A DNA stretch of 64,000 nt from Pseudomonas uvaldensis (lineage in GTDB: Bacteria > Pseudomonadota > Gammaproteobacteria > Pseudomonadales > Pseudomonadaceae), in contig NZ_JAIWKS010000001.1 in assembly GCF_021271205.1 (NCBI RefSeq), positions 620,001 to 684,000 on the forward strand. Direction: 5' to 3'. The notes under the pieces are model-generated. The model worked only from the letters and a program-made list of their open reading frames with translations. It made no database searches and was not told where the DNA came from. The stretch's first letter is position 1. Each line of letters begins with the position of its first letter. This document shows positions 8,427 to 13,421 of this stretch, piece after piece. The translations under genes were made by a program, and so were the position numbers.

Positions 8427-8618
8427 ATGACAGAGACTTTCACAGAGTTCAACCCCGCCGAATACCTCAGCACACCTGAAGCCATTTCTGAATTCATTGC
8501 CGATGCCTTGGAAACCGGCAATGCTAGCTATATCGACAAAGCTATAGCGACGGTCGCATACGCCCAGGGAATGATCGAATTACCCAGCAAGACCAACCAA
8601 CTTCGAAAACAGGAATAA
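8427..8618 (+). pseudogene. Truncated addiction-module antidote (HTH lost)
   Basis: A 63-residue frame, MTETFTEFNPAEYLSTPEAI onwards, matches the N-terminal part of putative addiction-module antidote proteins (the HI1420/PF21716-type antitoxin of HigB-like toxins): an FNPAEYL opening, an acidic helix FIADALETGNASYIDKAI, then ATVAYAQGMIEL. In complete relatives an XRE-type helix-turn-helix of about 40 residues follows; here translation stops at LRKQE after SKTNQ. The gene is therefore read as a remnant. GGAAAG precedes the ATG. No partner toxin precedes it. A longer frame from 8376 has no better ribosome site. Confidence 0.6.
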
Positions 8619-8638
8619 CTCATCCAACCCTTTGCTGA

Positions 8639-8926
8639 TCATGCAAAAGCAAGCTTTCCTACCTGCTGCAAATCAACGTGCTGGCGAGCTACCCAAAGAT
8701 CGTGAGCATCTTGCATAGCCAACCAGCTTTCTGGTGAGCGGCCCAGCGCGACCGACAGCCGCAGCGCCATTTCAGGTGAAACGCGGCTGGAACCCTTCAA
8801 AACACGACTGAGAGTTGAGGGCGCAACGCCAAGTTTTTCAGCCAATTCGCGACCACTGATACCGTTCGGCTCCAGGTAGACCTCAGTGATAAATTCACCA
8901 GGGTGGGGAGGGTTGTGCATGTTCAT
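8639..8926 (-). CDS. higA: HigA-family antitoxin (XRE helix-turn-helix)
   Basis: A 95-residue antitoxin with the HigA opening NPPHPGEFI, a complete XRE-type helix-turn-helix (ISGRELAEKLGVAPSTLSRV, about 23-42) and the family ending RSPESWLAMQDAHDLW. HigA neutralises the HigB mRNA interferase and represses its own operon. The ATG overlaps the TGA of the toxin remnant by one base (TGATG), the usual higB-higA coupling. The toxin is truncated by a miniature element, so this antitoxin is now an orphan and has lost its native promoter. Confidence 0.9.
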   Translation of the reverse strand: MNMHNPPHPGEFITEVYLEPNGISGRELAEKLGVAPSTLSRVLKGSSRVSPEMALRLSVALGRSPESWLAMQDAHDLWVARQHVDLQQVGKLAFA

Positions 8927-9020
8927 CAGTGGTAATCCTCATAGTCCAGAACATAAGCGTTCCCTTCACGAAACTCGAACGTCAACCGCCAGTTGCCGTT
9001 CACCATGATCGACCAGCGTC
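8926..9020 (-). pseudogene. higB: HigB toxin remnant (3' end only)
   Basis: On the minus strand the 3' end reads RWSIMVNGNWRLTFEFREG, then NAYVLDYEDYH and stop. This is the C-terminal third of a HigB/RelE-fold mRNA interferase (VNGNWRLTF... DYEDYH). The frame is cut at 9020 by the palindromic element at 9021-9087, and the sequence beyond that element (9088-9118) does not resume HigB. The N-terminal two thirds have been lost, so no active toxin is made. Confidence 0.85.
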
Positions 9021-9087
9021 AGGAAAAAAGGGGACAGATTTATTTTCAACGCACGCCTTGAAAAATAAATCTGTCCCCTTTTTTCCT
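9021..9087. mobile_element. Palindromic miniature element (GGGGACAG MITE)
   Basis: A 67-base near-perfect palindrome: AGGAAAAAAGGGGACAGATT (extending to TTATTTTCAA) on the left and its reverse complement on the right, separated by about eight bases. The arms equal the two termini of the transposase element at 9955-10740 joined back to back. It has no coding capacity, so it would need the transposase in trans. It marks the breakpoint in higB. This is to the GGGGACAG element what a REPIN is to a REP. Confidence 0.8.
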
Positions 9088-9118
9088 ACCAGTACCTTTT
9101 ACACCGACTAATTATCGG

Positions 9119-9409
9119 CTATGGGCAGTACTCCACCGTATAATCACTCTCTAGTTCTTGTTGTATCGATTTGGCCAGTTGCATCCCTTCGGCTATGTGC
9201 CGAAGCTCTGCCTCAGGCGTGGTAAAACCAGAATCTGGCGGGTAGTCACTGTTGAACGTCGCCTGATACTCACCGTCCCACTTACTGATTTTGGCCCTCA
9301 ACTCTTGAGAAATCGGCAGATCTTCAATATCAATGTGCCCCATTCTATCCGGATCTGGGCAGAATATCGGCCCAGCCAAATACTCATTTGTTAGTCTTAA
9401 CCTGATCAT
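9119..9409 (-). CDS. Putative polymorphic-toxin immunity protein, paralogue 1
   Basis: A 96-residue acidic protein starting MIRLRLTNEYLAGPIF. The start at 9409 is chosen because ATGA overlaps the stop codon of the toxin tail at 9406-9500. It is clearly paralogous to the protein at 12162-12452: both share DLPIS-EL near the centre, SDYPP-SGF, and an acidic amphipathic C-terminal helix. In both cases the gene directly follows the same toxin C-terminal domain, which is the reason for the immunity call. I remember similar small proteins beside toxin genes in other bacteria, but the binding role is inferred. Confidence 0.65.
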   Translation of the reverse strand: MIRLRLTNEYLAGPIFCPDPDRMGHIDIEDLPISQELRAKISKWDGEYQATFNSDYPPDSGFTTPEAELRHIAEGMQLAKSIQQELESDYTVEYCP

Positions 9410-9500
9410 GGCAATGGCTTCCAAGAGCTGACCGGATTAGCTCGAACCACGAAGCCGTTTGAGCCAACCCCAACAGCAATATTTTGTTCAACACTAAGAG
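9406..9500 (-). pseudogene. Toxin C-terminal tail remnant, paralogue 1
   Basis: Read on the minus strand, SVEQNIAVGVGSNGFVVRAN, then PVSSWKPLP and stop, align with the C-terminus of the toxin domain at 12449-12844 (IAVTVGDNGFVVGANPRGSLK). Only about 30 residues remain; the 5' side is cut at the terminal repeat of the element beginning at 9501. The TGA overlaps the immunity ATG. This tail is not open from an ATG and is too short to be flagged by gene finders. Confidence 0.75.
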
Positions 9501-9944
9501 AAAAGGGGACAGATTTATTTTCCAGACCCAGCCCTCGCAGACCCAGCCCTCGGCCGCCCCGGCCCTCGCTGCTCTACCCGCACACCCGCAATCCGCTCGA
9601 CCTCATCTACGAAACGGCTTGTACCCGTTAGTTGACCTCGCTGCAAAGCATCGCGGATCAATTGAATTTGATCAGTCGAATGGCCTGGCGCACAAACTCT
9701 TCATACCGAAGCCGCCGCTCCATCGAGGTATCACCCAAGGCCATGAAGCATGGATCAGCATCTAACCAGCCCCCACCAGACTCATCATCTACCCGGCTTC
9801 GATAGCTCGACCATGCATAGTCTGCGACGTTGGCGACCATGCGAACGCGCACAGGATTCAATTCAATGTAACGACTACAAGCGAGCAAATATGAATCCGA
9901 CTGTACCACGCTGGATTTGTAACGGCTTTCCCACAAGGTGCCTG
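9501..9944 (-). mobile_element. GGGGACAG element copy A (5'-truncated)
   Basis: The left end AAAAGGGGACAGATTTATTT is intact, followed by sequence nearly identical to the C-terminal half of the transposase element at 9955-10740. Identity ends at 9944, ten bases before copy B begins, so copies A and B are in direct tandem. Copy A contains a short internal duplication of CAGACCCAGCCCTCG near its left end. Confidence 0.8.
9658..9936 (-). pseudogene. RAYT transposase fragment (copy A)
   Basis: The frame encodes WESRYKSSVVQSDSYLLACS onward through the conserved YIELNPVR motif, ending AIRLIKFN after a one-base deletion near 9680 (CGAATGG where copy B has CGGAATGG). The catalytic HxH region is missing because the 5' half of the gene is gone. 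It cannot be an active transposase. Confidence 0.8.
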
Positions 9945-9954
9945 TAATGCATAG

Positions 9955-10740
9955 AAAAGGGGACAGATTTATTTTCCAGACCCAGCCCTGGGCCGCCCCT
10001 GCCCTCGCTGCTCTACCCGCACACCCGCAATCCGCTCGACCTCATCTACGAAACGGCTTGTACCCGTTAGTTGACCTCGCTGCAAAGCATCGCGGATTAA
10101 TCGAAGCTGATCAGTCGGAATGGCCTGGCGCACAAACTCTTCATACCGAAGCCGCCGCTCCATCGAGGTATCACCCAAGGCCATGAAGCATGGATCAGCA
10201 TCTAACCAGCCCCCACCAGACTCATTATCTACCCGGCTTCGATAGCTCGACCATGCATAGTCTGCAACATCGGCGACCATGCGAGCCCGTACAGGATTCA
10301 ATTCAATGTAACGACTACAAGCGAGCAAATATGAATCCGACTGTACCACGCTGGATTTGTAACGGCTTTCCCACAAGGTGCCTGAACGCCCTTCCAATCG
10401 ATTTCGATAGCGCGTCGCACGAGCAGCCAATGCTTTCATTAACTGCCCCAGCCCAACAGTCGACTCCCCTGGAGCTAGCAGCAAATGGACATGATTCGTC
10501 ATCAGGCAATAGGCGTAGACCTTTACCCCGAACGCATCCTTTAGCTCGCGCAGATCAGAGAGATAGCGCTGATAGTCCTCTGCCGCTGCAAACACCACCT
10601 GCCGGTTATGGCCGCGTTGTACTACGTGATGTGGGTAATTCGGTAAAACAATACGTCCCATCCTGGGCATATTGGGTTCCTCCATCCTTGGAAGCTTTCA
10701 GCGTAGCAGAGGGTTGAAAAATAAATCTGTCCCCTTTTTT
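9955..10740 (-). mobile_element. GGGGACAG element copy B (complete)
   Basis: A 786-base unit bounded by inverted copies of AAAAGGGGACAGATTTATTT. It contains one complete Y1/RAYT-type transposase gene on the minus strand and no cargo. Long terminal inverted repeats are unusual for Y1 (HUH) elements, which normally carry subterminal hairpins. The right end directly joins the truncated DUF3077 gene; the left end is ten bases from copy A. Only this copy could be autonomous. Confidence 0.8.
9969..10670 (-). CDS. IS200-like / RAYT transposase
   Basis: A 233-residue Y1 transposase of the REP-associated tyrosine transposase type. It has MPRMGRIVLPNYPHHVVQRG at the start, the HUH metal motif in MTNHVHLLL (about residue 65), and the conserved YIELNPVRARMV segment that carries the candidate catalytic tyrosine. 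GGAGG lies eight bases before the chosen ATG. The TAA stop lies inside the left terminal repeat (the GGAAAATAA of the element end), so the repeat supplies the stop. Y1 enzymes cut and join single-stranded DNA through a 5'-phosphotyrosine. Whether it acts on the GGGGACAG ends, the genomic REPs, or both is not known. Confidence 0.85.
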   Translation of the reverse strand: MPRMGRIVLPNYPHHVVQRGHNRQVVFAAAEDYQRYLSDLRELKDAFGVKVYAYCLMTNHVHLLLAPGESTVGLGQLMKALAARATRYRNRLEGRSGTLWESRYKSSVVQSDSYLLACSRYIELNPVRARMVADVADYAWSSYRSRVDNESGGGWLDADPCFMALGDTSMERRLRYEEFVRQAIPTDQLRLIRDALQRGQLTGTSRFVDEVERIAGVRVEQRGQGRPRAGSGK

Positions 10741-10920
10741 CCCGACTACCGCATCCGCACCGTGACCCAGGTACTGGAAAACATTGCCTTTCGTTCGGAT
10801 ATCGACTCGGAGACGGTGGTGCTGACCGACTTCTGCAAAATGCTGACGATAGCGCTACGTGATGGCTGTGATGTGATGGATGTGATTGGGAGGCGGTTGC
10901 GGGCACAGGCTGGGGAATAA
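10741..10920 (+). pseudogene. DUF3077 gene, N-terminally truncated
   Basis: The frame resumes exactly at the right end of element copy B with DYRIRTVTQVLENIAFRSDI and continues to CDVMDVIGRRLRAQAGE. Compared with the intact gene at 8053, about 37 N-terminal residues are missing. An ATG at 10672 inside the element keeps the frame open and would give an 82-residue chimera, but it reads through the element terminus. The missing 5' part is not on the other side of the element, so this is not a simple insertion. Confidence 0.8.
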
Positions 10921-10950
10921 ATGGGACGGGCGGCCGCCGGTCGCCCATTT
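10921..10950 (+). terminator. GC-rich stem-loop after the DUF3077 fragment
   Basis: ATGGGACGGGCGGCCGCCGG and the following TCGCCCAT form an interrupted stem with outer arms ATGGG/CCCAT and a GGCGGCCGCC core. It occupies the same place as the stem-loop after the intact DUF3077 gene, which supports common origin. The T-run is weak. Confidence 0.4.
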
Positions 10951-10963
10951 CAACGCCAGTTGT

Positions 10964-11221
10964 TCAGTGCCGGTGGCTCTGCTGAGCCTGCATGTACTGG
11001 CGCAGGAGCTGATTAATACGTGTCTGATAGCCTGTGCCCTGTCCCTTGAACCACTCAAGCACATCGGCGTCGAGGCGAATAGTCACGGCCTTCTTTACCG
11101 GCACATGCAACTCGGCCCGGCCAAAAAAATCCTTATCCAGTTCAGGAACATCGCTGGTATCGATGTCCTGGTCGTCCATATTGGCCAGGCGTCCCCAGTC
11201 AGTTTTCGATGCTTTCGACAT
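10964..11221 (-). CDS. brnA: BrnA-family antitoxin
   Basis: An 85-residue protein beginning MSKASKTDWGRLANMDDQDI, with the acidic DTSDVPELDKDFF segment and a ribbon-helix-helix end (KKAVTIRLDADVLEWFKGQG, about 45-64, then YQTRINQLLRQYM). This is the BrnA antitoxin, which binds the BrnT ribonuclease and represses the operon. The ATG lies inside the 3' end of the brnT remnant, as in intact brnTA operons. The toxin is nearly gone (14 codons left), so the antitoxin is an orphan, presumably expressed from within or beyond the element. Confidence 0.88.
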   Translation of the reverse strand: MSKASKTDWGRLANMDDQDIDTSDVPELDKDFFGRAELHVPVKKAVTIRLDADVLEWFKGQGTGYQTRINQLLRQYMQAQQSHRH

Positions 11222-11240
11222 AATATTTGGCCTCCTGTCC
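11199..11240 (-). pseudogene. brnT: BrnT toxin remnant (last 14 codons)
   Basis: Between the element end at 11241 and the stop at 11199 the minus strand reads GQEAKYYVESIEN and stop. The position, the overlap with the BrnA start, and the similarity to BrnT C-termini (…REQKYYV.SI) identify it as the 3' end of brnT. The GACAGGAGG inside it also serves as the ribosome site for brnA, which may be why this tail is preserved. Confidence 0.65.
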
Positions 11241-11588
11241 AAAAAGGGGACAGATATATTTTCCAGACCCAGCCCTCGGCCGCCCCTGCCCTCGCTGCTC
11301 TACCCGCACACCCGCAATCCGCTCGACCTCATCTACGAAACGGCTTGTACCCGTTAGTTGACCTCGCTGCAAAGCATCGCGGATTAATCGAAGCTGATCA
11401 GTCGGAATGGCCTGGCGCACAAACTCTTCATACCGAAGCCGCCGCTCCATCGAGGTATCACCCAAGGCCATAAAGCATGGATCAGCATCTAACCAGCCCC
11501 CACCAGACTCATTATCTACCCGGCTTCGATAGCTCGACCATGCATAGTCTGCGACGTTGGCGACCATGCGAGCGCGCACAGGATTCAA
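11241..11588 (-). pseudogene. RAYT transposase fragment (copy C)
   Basis: The frame covers NPVRARMVANVADYAWSSYR through the C-terminal GRPRAGSGK. In this copy the terminal repeat has AAATAT instead of AAATAA, removing the stop codon, so the frame continues as YICPLF into the brnT tail and stops at 11199. The HUH motif is absent, so it is inactive as a transposase. Confidence 0.75.
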
Positions 11589-11709
11589 TTCAATTTAACG
11601 ACTACAAGCGAGAAAATATGAATCCGACTGTGAAAAATAAACCCGCCCCCTTTTTCCTTGGAAACTTTCAGCGTAGCAGAGGATGAAAAAATAAATCTGC
11701 CCCGTTTTT
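11241..11709 (-). mobile_element. GGGGACAG element copy C (internally deleted)
   Basis: The left end is AAAAAGGGGACAGATATATT, a variant of the terminal repeat. The C-terminal half of the transposase follows, then at 11630 the sequence jumps to a right-end motif (TGAAAAATAAACCCGCCCCC), followed by a second right end with its subterminal sequence (11655-11709, CTTGGAAACTTTCAGCGTAG). The N-terminal half is deleted and the right terminus is present twice, in decayed form. The orientation is the same as copies A and B. Confidence 0.75.
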
Positions 11710-11727
11710 ACTACATCTTTTCATTCT

Positions 11728-12138
11728 TTAAATTTTTAAACCACATAAAGCCACGTCATCCGAAACTCGAACTACACCATCAACGATAGACAAACCATCC
11801 TCGGACTCAAAAACGCTAAACCCACAACCCCCAAAATCAAAATACACACCAACACACCCATCTTCAACATTCACTACAACGTACTTATATACAGCAAGGA
11901 GCTGCTTATCAAAATACTTATTCAGCTCATCCGAATTCCGAATCGGGTAAGCGAAATCATCAGATATTTCATCTAACCCCAACAGCTTCGGTTCAGAGCC
12001 AACGGATAAAACCCTTAACACGCCCTCCCCGATATCTAATGAAACCCATCCCGCCCCTGAGAACCTAAAAAACAGAACCAGCACTTCACAAACCAGAGAT
12101 CTCGATATAAAAAAAGATCGAAATCTAAACTCATACAT
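11728..12138 (-). CDS. Hypothetical protein, possible second immunity gene
   Basis: A 136-residue protein beginning MYEFRFRSFFISRSLVCEVL, hydrophobic and aromatic in the first 40 residues and acidic afterwards (VEDGCVGVYFDFGGCGFSVF). GAGAGG precedes the chosen ATG by four bases; ATG at 12156 or TTG at 12165 (overlapping the stop of the upstream gene) are alternatives. The DNA is strikingly AT-rich compared with the surrounding chromosome, a sign of transfer. Its place at the end of the toxin/immunity cassette suggests an immunity or accessory role. I recognise no domain with confidence. Confidence 0.55.
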   Translation of the reverse strand: MYEFRFRSFFISRSLVCEVLVLFFRFSGAGWVSLDIGEGVLRVLSVGSEPKLLGLDEISDDFAYPIRNSDELNKYFDKQLLAVYKYVVVNVEDGCVGVYFDFGGCGFSVFESEDGLSIVDGVVRVSDDVALCGLKI

Positions 12139-12161
12139 CCTCTCACCAACAATCATCAATC

Positions 12162-12452
12162 TCAAACCTTAAGAGTAACGGAAAAACCAGGGCCAAGCTC
12201 ATCCCTCAGCATCTTAACTAATCGCTCACCCTCCCGCTTAAAGTCGTCCTCTAACTCAGAACTCTTAAATCCGGAGTTTGGCGGATAATCGGAATCTAAA
12301 GTTCCATCATATACGACAGCCCAGTTCAGTATGCGATCCTGGAGCTCTTTGGAAATTGGAAGATCACAAGGAGACATATCCCCATACTCCCCTGGTGAAG
12401 TATTCCATATTGGATAACACTGATAATCAGCCATTAACTTAATACATTTCAC
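12162..12452 (-). CDS. Putative polymorphic-toxin immunity protein, paralogue 2
   Basis: A 96-residue acidic protein with a GTG start at 12452 that overlaps the toxin stop (GTGA). It reads KCIKLMADYQCYPIW, then DLPISKELQDRILNW, SDYPPNSGF and an amphipathic end KMLRDELGPGFSVTLKV. The paralogue at 9119-9409 shares the central and C-terminal parts and is placed identically. An internal ATG at 12434 would remove conserved residues, so GTG is preferred. The immunity role is inferred from coupling to the toxin domain. The DNA is AT-rich. Confidence 0.65.
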   Translation of the reverse strand: MKCIKLMADYQCYPIWNTSPGEYGDMSPCDLPISKELQDRILNWAVVYDGTLDSDYPPNSGFKSSELEDDFKREGERLVKMLRDELGPGFSVTLKV

Positions 12453-12844
12453 TTAAGGCTTCCCCTTGGATTCGCACCAACTACAAAACCATTATCCCCT
12501 ACAGTCACAGCTATTCGTTGCGTCTGCCCATTAATACTTAGCTCATAAATCGGGCGCCCTGCTCCCGAGCCTTGGTAACCCCACGAGTTTACCTTCTGAA
12601 ACCCCTCTCATTACGACTTCGGGAATCTGAGCCTCAGAACCCCCATTTGAGCAAACTGAGCACCGTGCTCCTCAACGATATGTTGTAACCCAGCCTTTGA
12701 GTTCCCCGTCTCTAGAAATATCACCTTTCCACTAGAATCACGTGCCGTCGCAACGACATTTTCTGGAGTAAACTTCACGCCGTTCGCAGTTAGCTCATCC
12801 AGCAAGGATGTGTTCAGCGAACCTTTTCCCCCCCCAAGAACCAA
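12449..12844 (-). pseudogene. Polymorphic-toxin C-terminal domain, frameshifted
   Basis: The minus strand encodes SLLDELTANGVKFTPENVVA, RDSSGKVIFLETGNSKAGLQ and HIVEEHGAQFAQMGV, then after a missing T near 12636 the frame shifts; SEAQIPEVVMRGVSEGKLVG can be read in the next frame. An extra T near 12577 restores the original frame for YQGSGAGRPIYELSINGQ and IAVTVGDNGFVVGANPRG. The reassembled domain of about 130 residues matches the C-terminal toxin modules of CdiA/FHA-type proteins, with the conserved GLQHIVEEHG and GRPIYE blocks; a BECR-like nuclease fold is my guess. A stop codon precedes it, so no delivery domain is attached. Confidence 0.65.
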
Positions 12845-13078
12845 GCTTCCCTGACGTCAATTAAATAGTGGGACGCCCAAGGTATAACCCCGACCGTTCA
12901 TCGGGAATCAGCCCCCTCGGTCTTTCAGGTACGAAACGTCCCGCTTGAAGGCCGGAAGTTGCCTCTGAAGTCGACAGACATCTCGCCAGCCGCACCTCCC
13001 CCCTCGGACTAATGAACTTTCAACCCAACCCAAGCCTCAACCCATTACTGCCCAAATAAGGAATACGAGGCCCACACC

Positions 13079-13354
13079 ATGAAAACCCTCATGAAGTTCA
13101 CTCTCGCGGCCGCCCTGACCTGCGCCCTGCCCGCCTGGGCTACTTGCACGCCCGAGGAAGCGACCATCAAACGCGAACAATTGGCCGACAAGGTCGCCAA
13201 GCTCACCGAGCAGGATCCGGCCAAGGCCAAGGAAATGAACGACGAATTGCAGGCCATGGATCTGGGAACGTCCAGCAAGGATCTGCCGGACAAATGCCAG
13301 TTGATCGATAAGCGCCTGCAAGAGCTGGAAGCGGCGGAAAGGAAGGCTGGCTGA
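13079..13354 (+). CDS. Small secreted hypothetical protein
   Basis: A 91-residue protein with a clear signal peptide (MKTLMKFTLAAALTCALPAWA, cut after AWA) and a helical, charged mature part with two cysteines (CTPEEATIKR and DKCQLIDKRL) likely to form a disulphide. GAGG lies eight bases upstream of the ATG. It is probably periplasmic. Similar small proteins occur in Pseudomonas without known function. It is followed by a strong bidirectional terminator shared with the helicase gene. Confidence 0.75.
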   Translation: MKTLMKFTLAAALTCALPAWATCTPEEATIKREQLADKVAKLTEQDPAKAKEMNDELQAMDLGTSSKDLPDKCQLIDKRLQELEAAERKAG

Positions 13355-13371
13355 GCGCTCAATCACCCCCA

Positions 13372-13402
13372 TAAAAAAACCGGACCCAGGGTCCGGTTTT
13401 TT
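13372..13402. terminator. Bidirectional terminator
   Basis: AAAAAAACCGGACCC, AGG, then GGTCCGGTTTTTTT: a perfect GC stem flanked by A and T runs, so it can end transcription from both the small protein (plus) and the DEAD-box helicase (minus). Confidence 0.9.
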
Positions 13403-13421
13403 TATGAAGCTTATCGCCGTG

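Noticed and set aside
10672..10740. In-frame ATG inside the element giving an 82-residue DUF3077 chimera
   Set aside because: The added residues are the element terminus; there is no evidence for a promoter or ribosome site, so the gene is treated as truncated.
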